Below, piece by piece: positions 12,432 to 20,600 of a stretch of DNA of 24,277 bases. Source of the stretch: Poronia punctata (taxonomy: Eukaryota; Ascomycota; Sordariomycetes; Xylariales; Xylariaceae). Made by a program: the position numbers and the translations under genes. Under the pieces are notes generated by a model. It was not told the origin of the DNA. It saw nothing but the letters and a program-made list of their open reading frames with translations, and did not search any database. Positions within the stretch are counted from its first letter, which is position 1. Each line of letters starts with the position of its first letter. The stretch spans positions 1 to 24,277 of the forward strand of contig MU401837.1 in assembly GCA_022579005.1 (NCBI GenBank), given 5' to 3'.

Positions 12432-12603
12432 ATATTGCAATAAAATTAAAGATTTTTAAATAAGTTACTTTAACTTTATACTAAAAGAGGTCTAGCTAAA
12501 GTAAACGCATTAACTAGATTTTAAGGGCTTTGCATTAATTACGGCTTTATAAAGGTATTTTAAAATACATGACTTAGTATATTATATATGCAATAGATTG
12601 CTA
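12432..12603 (-). repeat. Right terminal inverted repeat
   Basis: This is the reverse-complement partner of bases 1-172. It keeps more G and C than the left copy (for example gc, cg and ca where the left copy reads at, ta and ta), as expected if RIP hit the left end harder. Just outside it the sequence changes to moderately GC unique DNA, so 12603 is close to the true end of the element. Confidence 0.75.
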
Positions 12604-12923
12604 GATATCTAGGTCTAGAAAGCAACGCAAAATGATGGCTATATATACAGAAACAAAAAACAAGCTAGTCCTTTTTAGTCCTGCAGCTATCCTATAACGT
12701 AAGGCGTAATAAGCATGCATGCTAATTACGTCGCAATATATATAGGTAAGCTCTATGCCCTAGAACTAGCCTGTTTTATAGTCCCTACCCCTATTAGGTA
12801 GATTAGAAATAACTAGAATTAATCATGTTGATTTTAACAGGAGCTATGCTTTAAAAGGACCTGCAACAACTATAGCAAAGGGCCTCTTTACAGGATCGCC
12901 CTAGTTACGAACATCAAGCCTTA
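12604..12923. other. Moderately GC unique block, detached flank of the gene island
   Basis: The composition changes sharply at 12604, with CpA, TpG and CpG all present again, and falls back to RIP-like DNA just inside 12924. The block therefore looks like original single-copy DNA now cut off from the main island by the Harbinger element. No ORF, tRNA or repeat stands out. If the speculative minus-strand gene at 16630 is real, its last two codons and stop (12914-12920) and its 3' end lie here. Confidence 0.6.
12921..12923 (+). repeat. Target-site duplication TTA, left copy
   Basis: TTA directly precedes the left end of the Harbinger element and recurs at 16194-16196 directly after its right end. 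A 3-bp TWA duplication is the hallmark of PIF/Harbinger insertion. Confidence 0.75.
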
Positions 12924-12936
12924 GGGCCTGTTTAGC
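12924..12936 (+). repeat. Harbinger left TIR
   Basis: The 13 bases GGGCCTGTTTAGC are the exact reverse complement of 16181-16193. Similarity breaks off immediately inside. Confidence 0.88.
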
Positions 12937-13380
12937 TGCTATACAAACTTTTTAAGAAAATATTTTAAAAGCGGAGTTATATATCTTTTAAGACGCTACG
13001 TTAAAGCACTTACCTTATTTAGTATAGCAAATTAACTAAAATTTACAATATATTATTAAAAGTAAAACACTTACTTATAGTTTTATATTTTTAGTACTTT
13101 TAGTACGCTTTTTTATTTTTAGCTATTAGCTAAACTTATATTAGCTTTAACTTTTACTTTTTTATAAAAACTAGTAAATAGCATAAAAAACCTACTTTTT
13201 TTAATAATATTTTATAATAGCAAGTTTATTTTATAATTAAAAAGAAGCTGTTTTAAATAAGGCTATTATAATAGTTATTATAACTATTAGCTACTTTATT
13301 TTAAAAACAAATAATACTATTTAAAAGCTTAAAATAAATATATTTAAAAGCAGTAACTTTTTTATAAAAGTATTTAACCT

Positions 13381-14290
13381 TATAAATAAAAAGCAATATA
13401 TAAAGCGTTTATTATATAAAACTTTAAAAGCTGTTTTTTAAGCTATATTGCAGCTAAATAAAGCAACCTTTTTTGCATTGCAAAACTAGCTAAAAAAAAC
13501 GGATTTAAAAGCTTTAAAAAATATTAGTATATACTAAAAGTTAATAATATTTTTATAAGTATATAAGCAAAATAGTACTTAAAAAAAGCAGGGTATAGTT
13601 AAAAGCATTTAACTTTAACTATTTATAAAGTTTTTAATAATATATTATTTATAACGCTTTTGCTTTTTTATTACTTTATATAACTAATAAACGCTAATAA
13701 AGTTTTTAAAAAAATTAAAATTAACATAAAAATGTACTTGTTTTTTAAAAATTATACTAGCTTTATTAATAGCACCTTACTATATGCTTATATATTTACT
13801 ATGTAATAAAAAGTATACTATTGCTATAAAAGCTATATTATAATAAATATAATAGCAGTAATAAGCTTAAATTATACGTTTATATATGCTTTTAAAAAGC
13901 TTAAAAAGTTAATATATAATATAAAGGTTATAAATATAGTAAAAGCTTTAGCTAGGCTTATAGCACTTAAAAGAAAATATTTTTTAGTAAATATAAGATT
14001 TAGCTAAAAAAAAGCCTATTTTTGCCTATACCTAAGTATTTATTACTATTTTAAAAAATAAAGTGCTATAAAAAATAGCTTAAAATAAAAAAAAAGCTTT
14101 TTAATTTTTAGTATAGTTTACTTTAAATTAGTATTAAAAAAGTTTTTAGCGTTTTAAAACAGCGCTTTAAAATTATTTGCTTGTTTATACTTAAATATAG
14201 CTTTAAAAAACAAACTAAAATTATGTACGCTATTATAGCTATTTATAACTTTATTATATATGTTTATTATAAGCCTTTATTGCTTAAAAA
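13381..14290 (+). pseudogene. Harbinger transposase relic (DDE nuclease), RIP-mutated, frameshifted
   Basis: One frame can be followed from about 13438 to about 14090, then the frame one base off to about 14290, so a one-base indel lies in the A-run near 14085-14095. F-I-N-S-T-L-L-Y-A-Y near 13757-13785 corresponds to the family block I-D-G-T-H-I-x-A-Y, with the first catalytic Asp now Asn. K-R-K-Y-F-L-V-N-I-R-F-S near 13970-14005 corresponds to G-K-Y-Y-L-x-D-x-G-Y, the second catalytic Asp, again Asn. Y-Y-Y-F-K-K follows where the family has R-Y-H-L-K-E. K-K-V-F-S-V-L-K-Q-R-F-K-I near 14140-14175 corresponds to E-R-x-F-G-x-L-K-x-R-F, with the catalytic Glu now Lys. I-I-A-I-Y-N-F-I near 14231-14255 matches the closing L-H-N-F-I. 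All three catalytic residues are lost by RIP-type changes. The N-terminal limit is uncertain. Confidence 0.88.
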
Positions 14291-16180
14291 AATAACTATT
14301 AACAAAATATAAAAGCTAAAGCTTTTAATTAAATGCTAAAAAGCTATAATTAAAGTATTAGTATATATAAAGCTGCAAAATTAACATATAACCTGCTATA
14401 GTAGCAAAAAGGTAAAAATAGTAGCTTTTTTATAAAGCCTAAAAATATTATAATAAAAGCTTAAATAAACTACTTTTAAAATAAAATAGTAAAAGCTATA
14501 TAGGTTAACTATTATAACTACGTTAGCAAAAAGGTATAAAATAAGTAAATAATGCAGTTTTAAGCTATAAACACTTTAAAATTTTAAAAATTGCAAATTT
14601 TTTATAGTTAGTAAGCCTATTAGCTAAATTATAGTTTTTCTAGTTTATAACACTACTTATAAAGCTTTTTTATATTTTTTTTAGCAAATATAAAGCTTTT
14701 TTTATATAAAATTAGTTTTTTAGCAATGCTTTTATGCTTTTTATAACAAGCTTACTAAAAAACAGCTTAAAAATAGCATAAAAAACCCTTTTTTATTATT
14801 TTTAAATATTAACTATAAAGTTTAATAAAGCTAATATGCTATTAAAGCGCTTTATTATATGCTTTTATGCCTTTAACAAAGTACTAGCATTTTTTTTATA
14901 ACATTTAGTACTTTTAAGTTTATTTAATATTAAGGTTATAGTAAAAGTTGCTTTATTTTAAAGCTATAGCGTTTTTAGTAGCTAATAAAGCTTTAAAATA
15001 GCATAATTTTTAGCTTAATAGTTAAAATCTTAGCTAATAAGTGCAAATTAAGTAGTAGCAGCTTTATAAGCTTTTTAAATAGTTAAAGCAAAGTTACTAA
15101 TAGCTATATTTTTATAATAAGCTACTTTATACTATATAAAAAGTAGTATACTTTATATATAAAGCTAACTATTTTTTTAGTTACTTTTTACTTTAAAATA
15201 GCGCTTTTAAAAAGCATTACTAATAATAAAATTTTTATACTAGTTTATATTAAAGCTAGTACTTAAATATAGTATTATAATAAGTTTTTTATATATATTA
15301 AAAACGCTATATTTAAAAAAGTATTTATTTTTTAAAATAATATTAATAAAGCTTAAAATAAAACTATATAAGCTACTATTATAAAACCGCTTTTATATAT
15401 AATTTTATACTAAAATTTAACTTTATTTATTATTAATATTAAGCCTTGCTAAAGTTAAAATACTTTTATATTTAGCTTAGCATAATGCTAAAATAAATAT
15501 ATTAGTAGCTTTGTTTGTTTAATTATATAACCTATTTTATAGCAAAAGTAAAGCTATTTAAGTAAGCATATTTAAATTATAAATATAAGTATTAAGTAAG
15601 TAAAAGTTTATATTAATGCGTTTAAAGCGCTTATAAAGCTTTAATTAAAAAGTTTAAAAAGCTTATAAATTAAAAGCTTATAAATTTATAAAAGTAAGCA
15701 ATATAATAATAGTTTATTATACGTTTTAACTAATATTTTATTTTTTTAGCGCTTAATATTTTAAAATTTATAGCTTGCTTTTAGCTATTAATATTATTAA
15801 CGCTATTATTAAAGTTAAAATAGTTACTATTTAAGCTATTAAAAGCTTTATTTTTAAGCAAAGTTATAATTAAAATAATTAAAATATTTGCTAGCGCAAT
15901 ATTATTTTAAATAAAATTTACAAATACTATAATTTATTAAATATACTTAGCATTTATATTAAATACTAATCTAATTTTATAAAAGATTTATATATAAAAT
16001 TAAATATTTTAATATATTTAAAAGTAGTATATAAGACTAGGCTATGCTAAAAATAGCAAGCGTAAATGCTCTTATATACTTAAATATATTAATTAAGTAG
16101 CGTTGCGCTATAGCTATAAATTGTTAGTAAATATAAACACTAATATATCTTTGTAGCAAAATTTTTAGGAAATCTTTTTT
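14291..16180. other. Remaining interior of the Harbinger element, no readable gene
   Basis: About 1.9 kb of RIP-degraded DNA. A second ORF is expected in autonomous Harbinger elements, but no convincing frame was found on either strand. The last ~160 bases before the right end are slightly less AT-rich. Confidence 0.5.
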
Positions 16181-16193
16181 GCTAAACAGGCCC
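16181..16193 (-). repeat. Harbinger right TIR
   Basis: GCTAAACAGGCCC, the exact reverse complement of the left end at 12924-12936. Confidence 0.88.
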
Positions 16194-16196
16194 TTA
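16194..16196 (+). repeat. Target-site duplication TTA, right copy
   Basis: TTA matches 12921-12923 directly outside the other element end. Confidence 0.75.
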
Positions 16197-16301
16197 GCCC
16201 CTAGGACTTTATGCGTGTAAATAAAAAAGTGGCTCTTGCTCGGGAACATCTTAACGTAGATAGTCATAGCCAAATGCATATAACAGCAAAAGATAACGTA
16301 A

Positions 16302-16630
16302 CTGGGAACCTGTTAGCAAAGAGGTAGTATATCTATAGTCACCAGGAGGGGTATTTCAAGAACTTTCGTACTCCTCCAATCAGAGTATCACGTGGGCATC
16401 ACGTTTACAGTGCTGCATGTTTTGGTGTGGCAACTTGCAAGTGGCAGGAACACTGGCCATAAGAGCGAAGCCAAGACGCCGAATGTAACCACACAATTGA
16501 ACGCTGACAAGCCAGAATCCATAAATATATGGACTGTAGAGTAGAGGCCTAAAAATAGTACCGCATTGGTAGCAACTCTAGCTACTATACTGGCTCGTAC
16601 GGAGGCACACACCTTGGCAAGCAAAACCAT
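16302..16630 (-). CDS. Speculative small membrane-protein gene, 3' end broken by the Harbinger element
   Basis: An ATG at 16630 opens an 80-codon minus-strand ORF that reads into a stop at 16388-16390. It has at least one clear hydrophobic span, around residues 46-66 (C-V-V-T-F-G-V-L-A-S-L-L-W-P-V-F-L-P-L-A), and another near residues 21-36. A 90-base intron can be drawn from a GTGATA donor (16391) to a CAG acceptor (16302), with GCTAAC just before the acceptor. The next exon (16301 downward) stays open into the transposon and again has hydrophobic character. With the transposon and one TTA removed, the frame would end at a TGA two codons past the junction, giving about 117 residues. The donor is not a good consensus, no family is recognised, and the ORF may be chance. 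The 412-base gap to the rhodopsin-domain gene would be a shared divergent promoter. Confidence 0.25.
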
Positions 16631-16639
16631 TTCGTCTTG

Positions 16640-17041
16640 TTACAAGTCCTATGCTACGGTATACCGAAATATCTCCTGGTCGGCCCCCCAGCACGGTCAC
16701 TCATTGGAGTCTCGAAAGATCTGCGCCTCCGTTCATGGATTTTGTTCTATCTATTGGCAGCTAATCCTTCAACCCTGGTTCTACCAGTTGTGGTTATAGG
16801 TAGTTGGCTGTTGTGCAGCTATCATTATCAGAACGAGGGCGTCAGTGTTGGGGGCCGCTCCCACTCATGCCTCCATGAGGCTTTGCTTCCCAGTTTATTG
16901 TATACCCCGCGTTTGATTCAAATCCAGTGTCGGACGGCCACATCGAACTTTCACTTTCAGTTCCACCCTCCTGACTTTCACTTACCCACGGAGACAGCAC
17001 AAAGTTCCCTTAGAGCGGTTCCTGTTGATCAAGAACTCGTC
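16640..17041 (+). promoter_or_regulatory. Presumed promoter and 5' leader of the rhodopsin-domain gene
   Basis: GC-normal sequence upstream of the chosen start. A pyrimidine-rich stretch (about 16941-16990, rich in CTTTC and CCACC words) lies 50-100 bases before the ATG, as is common around fungal transcription starts. A TATA-like GTATAC sits at 16900-16905. The gene's frame stays open back to 16637, but that extension carries no family similarity and would put an atypical N-terminus on the protein. No named factor site can be claimed. Confidence 0.35.
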
Positions 17042-18304
17042 ATGGCTCAGTCGTCACCTGCCCAGCCAGTCGATCCCAGCGACCCGGGCATTAACCTCGT
17101 CACGTTGGGTCTAACTTGGACTTTAACGTCTCTGGCTATTCTGGCCGTCGCCGCACGTTTCCATGTACGACGCAAGCTCGGTAACAGGTGGGCGTCCCAC
17201 GACTGGATCATGTTGGCAGCGATGTCGGTGCAGATTTTCTACCAAAGCGGGTTGACCGTCATGTGTAAATGGGGATCCGGGAAGGCGCTGCAAAATCTAT
17301 ATCCTGAACAACTCATCATGATCCGGAAGTGGTCCTGGATAATAGCACCTGCTGTCTATGTCATCTCGATTCTGGCCAGAATATCCATCGCCTTGTTGCT
17401 CGTTCAAATCTTCGGAGTCAAACGCTGGTTCAAGAACTACTTAATCTATTACACTGGCTTTCAAACAGTCGTCGGCGTCACCGTCTTCATCTTCACAGTC
17501 GCCCAGAGTCAGCCGTATGAGGTATACTGGAACCCCACGCTGCCGGGCGGAAGGCATTGGGACCGCAGGATATACAACTACACGGCTGTTATTTACATAC
17601 GTGAGTTCCGTCACCATCCATCGCAGTATTCCTTAAGTATTCGCAAGGGCGACAGAGACTTAGCTAATGTGGATTCATGACTTCCAGTACTGTGTGCCGT
17701 ATCGGATCTGACCTTTGTCGTTTTCCCCATCATGATCATCAGCAGACTCAACATGAATTTGGGTCGCAAAATCGGCCTCAGCATCCTCCTAGGGTTCTCC
17801 TTGATCACCTTCGGGGCGGCACTAGCCAAGGGCACCATCGCCCTCTTGCAGATAACTGGTGCCACAAACCTTTTGGGCAGTGGATGGAAGTACCTGGAAG
17901 GCATCATTAATCTCGTGACTTGCGTCGAGCAGGACCTAGTCATCATTATGGGATGCGTTCCAGTATTACACTCGCTCACAAAACTTAAGATGACATTGCC
18001 TACAGTTCACGACATCAGCGCTTCGCTAGTCAGCCTTCTGCACGCCACGAGGAGGAAAGGTTCAAGCTCAGGGAGCTCACGATCAGCACGGAATGAAGAT
18101 TACTATCATATCGAGCTTACACCACAGTATAACTATACCGATGATGAGGGCAGGACCAAACCACCCGTGCGTGGCCCTGTGATACAGAGCGTGGCACAAG
18201 AGCATAATGGATCTAACCTTCCTAACGACAATTCGATTGAGAGGCGCGACAGCTTCTCAGTGTCGTACGATAGACATGAGAAGCTGAACCGGGTGTGTGA
18301 TTGA
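17042..18304 (+). CDS. Fungal rhodopsin-domain / PTH11-like seven-helix membrane protein (two exons)
   Basis: Exons 17042-17600 and 17688-18304, joined within a leucine codon, encode 391 residues. The start lies in a good fungal context (GTCATGGCT), and the family N-terminus follows at once. Predicted membrane helices: residues 17-42, 52-76, 97-124, 132-155, 180-207, 214-240 and 255-282. Family landmarks are the polar-acidic H-D-W at the start of helix 2, A-R-I-S-I-A-L-L-L-V in helix 3, the Q-S-Q-P...W-N-P loop after helix 4, S-D-L-T-F-V-V-F-P at the helix 5 centre followed by L-N-M-N-L-G-R-K-I-G, and E-Q-D-L-V-I-I-M-G-C-V-P near the end of helix 7. A polar Ser-rich tail of about 105 residues (285-391) follows. 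Such proteins are plasma-membrane or endomembrane receptor-like proteins; PTH11 senses surface cues in a rice pathogen, but most relatives have no known ligand. No Lys is seen where microbial rhodopsins bind retinal, so light sensing is not implied. The gene is complete, without premature stops, although RIP-degraded DNA surrounds it. Confidence 0.88.
17601..17687 (+). other. Spliceosomal intron of the rhodopsin-domain gene (87 nt)
   Basis: The GTGAGT donor at 17601 and the CAG acceptor ending at 17687 frame a typical short fungal intron. A branch-site-like GCTAAT lies at 17663-17668, about 20 bases before the acceptor. Reading through gives a stop at 17678-17680. Splicing restores the frame and makes helix 5 continuous (I-Y-I-L-L-C-A-V-S-D-L), as the family requires. 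Confidence 0.9.
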
Positions 18305-18918
18305 CACTGTGCCTAGGAGGAGAGTGTGTCGTCACTTGCAATACCTAGTTTAATAGCATACATCCTTGCATTAAAAGCAAGCTGGCCGGTTGTAGGATCA
18401 CAGGGGATGGTACTTAACAAAACTTGATAACTTCTCTGTATTCTCTTTCCGTTGTTATAATTTTACCTATTGTAGGGGAAGGTACGGATCAGGATATTAG
18501 AGGGTCCTTTACAGTTAGGGCACTGTATCTATCCAACACTTCTACATATCCAATACACCACCCAACCCACAACACCATTTCTTTCTCACCCACAATAAAC
18601 ACCAGGGTACTGCTGTATGTAAAAAAATTTATGAAACTCATTTTTAAGTCGCAATTAGGTTGGGTGCCTGGAAACATCCAGCAGGCCATCTCTCAAACTT
18701 CGAAGTAACCTAGCTACAGTATTCATGCCTCGAAACCATTGCGTTCCTGGGAGCCCGCGACCGTGGCTAACATACGGTCCTCTGGTCAAGACGACCTAGG
18801 CCGCAAAGGTGTTAGCGTTACTGTATTAATAGCGTAGACGGTATAGCCTACCTACGTCTACCTTGAAAAATTCCTACATCTAAGGTGTTTCTCTACTTAG
18901 TGCACGTTAGCCCCCCCC
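18305..18918. other. 3' flank of the gene island
   Basis: GC-normal, apparently single-copy DNA. A possible polyadenylation signal AATAAA lies at 18594-18599, about 290 bases after the stop codon. A 94-codon ORF at 18424-18708 has no convincing protein character. At the far end, an eight-base C tract (18911-18918) immediately precedes the collapse into AT-rich DNA. Confidence 0.55.
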
Positions 18919-19315
18919 TTTTAAATATTTTTATAGTACAGCGCCTTAGCATATACTTTTAAGATTAATAACTTTTAATTAATATAGGTAGTACTTACGC
19001 TTAAAGCAGGTACCTTAGCAGGGCTTGCTAGTAGCTAACAAGCTTTGCGCAAAGGTTATAGTATAGCAAGCCTACCTAGGTTTATAAAGGTAATATAAGT
19101 TATAAGCCTTGTACAAAGCTAATAAGCTTTATAAATTAAATAAGCTTTACAAGTTTTTAAAAAAAGTGCGCTATAAATTATTTACTATACTTACTATAAA
19201 TTTATAATTAAAGCGCTAAAATATTATAGTTAAATTTTTAATTAATTTGTTAAAAAATACTTTTTAACCTTTATATATTTATATACTTTTTACTACTACT
19301 ACTTTATTTTTATTT

Positions 19316-19430
19316 CTATTTTTATTTTTACTACTTATAATTAATTTTAGTGCTACTATTTTTATTTTTACTACTATTTTTATTTTTACTACTTATAATT
19401 AATTTTAGTGCTACTATTTTTATTAATTAA
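19316..19430 (+). repeat. Two-copy tandem repeat, period 58 bp
   Basis: A unit starting ctatttttatttttactact at 19316 recurs at 19374. Both copies continue through the same cttataattaattttagtgcta stretch, and the second runs to about 19430. No differences are seen over the shared core, so the duplication is younger than most of the RIP damage. Confidence 0.85.
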
Positions 19431-19786
19431 TTAATCTATTGTAATTATTTTTATTTTATTAATATATTATAACTATTATAATTGTTTAAATTAATTAAAA
19501 ACACTTATTAAATATAGTTAAAAGTTAAGCGCAAAGTAAAAATAATAAATTAAAAGTAGCTAGTATACTTATATAATATAAATTAAAAAGATATAATATA
19601 TAAGCTATTTTTAAATATTAGCACTTACTAAGTTAAGTAAAAAAGTTAATATTATTTAAAAAAAGTACTTTTGCTAATTAAAACTATATTATAGTTTTAT
19701 TATTAATAGTTGCACTATTGCTTTTATATACTATTTTATAGCTAACAAGGTAATAATAGCTGTTATACTTTTTTTAGTTGCATTTA

Positions 19787-19980
19787 TATAACTAGCTTAA
19801 ACATTATATAACTTATTAGCTTTTATATTTTTTAAAATTTTATATATAAAAAAAAACGTACTTTTGTTTTTTTTTAACTTTTACTACTATAACTAGCTTA
19901 AGCATTCTAAGTATTAGCTTTTATATTTTTTAAAATTTTATATATAAAAAAAAACATACTTTTGTTTTTTTTTAAATCTT
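19787..19980 (+). repeat. Two-copy tandem repeat, period about 98 bp
   Basis: Copy one (about 19787-19887) and copy two (about 19888-19980) share tataactagcttaa, then tattagcttttatatttttt, then a long A-run, tacttttgttttttttt and a ttactact ending. They differ by a four-base indel near the start and by single substitutions such as cgta versus cata. Confidence 0.8.
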
Positions 19981-20324
19981 ACTACTATTTAAAATTCTTT
20001 TATAAGTATTTAACTTGCTAATTAACCTATATATGTTTAAGTAAACTTAAATATATAATATAAAGCTTTTTAAGCAAGACAGCATTAATACTAATAATAA
20101 AAAAGTTATTATAGTTATAATAAACTTTAAAAAAATTAAGTTTTTTATTTTTTTATTAAAAACAGTAACTAAAAACAAAATAATAAAAATATAGTTATTA
20201 TAAATAAAAATCTAGTTAATAAAGCCTATTTTAAGGTTTAAAAAAATTAAAACATTATAAGGTTTATTATATTAGTATTAAATATAGTAGCTATAAAAAA
20301 AAACCAGCGCATATTTTTATAAAA

Positions 20325-20600
20325 CGCTAAAGTTAACAGCATTTAAACAGTTATTAATTATATATAAGATCTTTGCAAGCACTTAAACTTACTATTTGCT
20401 AATATAATATTAGTATAAAAATATAAAAAAAAAGCTTATTTTATAAAGTGTTTTATATTAAAATTATAAAATATAAAACATTTAGTGCTTAAAATAGCTA
20501 TTAAAACTTTAATATTATTATATAATTTATAGTTAAAATCTTATAAAGTTATTTTATACTATTGTTATAATATAGCGCTTAGCTATATATAGCTTAAACG
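20325..20600 (+). pseudogene. Coding-like relic of unknown family
   Basis: One plus-strand frame from about 20325 to 20600 is interrupted only by TAA/TAG codons, as RIP creates, and has protein-like composition, for example D-L-C-K-H-L-N-L-L-F-A-N-I-I-L-V near 20368-20415 and N-I-K-H-L-V-L-K-I-A-I near 20470-20505. This is weaker support than for the Harbinger or gypsy relics, because no motif could be matched to a family. Confidence 0.3.

Larger units (their letters stand above)
1..12603. mobile_element. RIP-degraded long-TIR DNA transposon carrying a nested LTR element
   Basis: The first ~172 bases and the reverse complement of 12432-12603 match along their length, which defines a large inverted-repeat element that may begin before base 1. 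Removing the nested retrotransposon and one target copy leaves about 5.8 kb, a usual size for an autonomous cut-and-paste transposon. Long TIRs of this kind are typical of Mutator-like elements, but I could not read a diagnostic transposase, so the superfamily is unassigned. The interior is extremely AT-rich, with stops in all frames and almost no CpA. The plus strand is purine(A)-rich outside the nested element, and one coding-like relic reads on plus near 9890-10190, so the original gene was probably on the plus strand. The left flank and its target duplication are outside the window. Confidence 0.65.
12924..16193 (+). mobile_element. PIF/Harbinger-type DNA transposon, RIP-inactivated
   Basis: Perfect 13-bp terminal inverted repeats, GGGCCTGTTTAGC at 12924-12936 and its complement at 16181-16193, bound a 3270-bp unit flanked by TTA. 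A transposase relic with the conserved layout of the Harbinger DDE nuclease reads on plus inside it. Element size, end sequence, duplication and transposase all agree. The interior is strongly RIP-mutated, but the extreme ends are intact. The insertion split otherwise unique GC-normal sequence. Harbinger elements often carry a second, Myb-like DNA-binding ORF. The remaining 14290-16180 is long enough for one, but I cannot read it. Confidence 0.88.

Noticed and set aside
1..12603. Centromere or CRISPR-like array
   Set aside because: AT-rich transposon debris is compatible with a centromere, but nothing here distinguishes it from an ordinary AT-isochore. There are no regularly spaced repeats, so no array.
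16637..17041. Upstream in-frame extension of the rhodopsin-domain gene (135 codons)
   Set aside because: The open frame has no family similarity, and the protein's usual short N-terminus begins at the ATG at 17042. The extension looks like promoter and leader DNA.
17611..17979. Minus-strand ORF of 122 codons, with smaller ORFs in other frames over the gene
   Set aside because: These lie antisense to or out of frame with the well-supported exons 17042-17600 and 17688-18304 and have no features of their own.
17042..18304. A retinal-binding light-driven microbial rhodopsin
   Set aside because: Despite the domain name, the last helix has no retinal Schiff-base lysine context. The motifs match the PTH11-like/fungal rhodopsin-domain membrane family instead.
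18424..18708. 94-codon plus-strand ORF, with a C-terminal W-V-P-G-N reminiscent of a retroelement RNase H W-x-P-G-H motif
   Set aside because: Only five residues resemble the motif, no other part fits, and the composition looks non-coding. Treated as chance.
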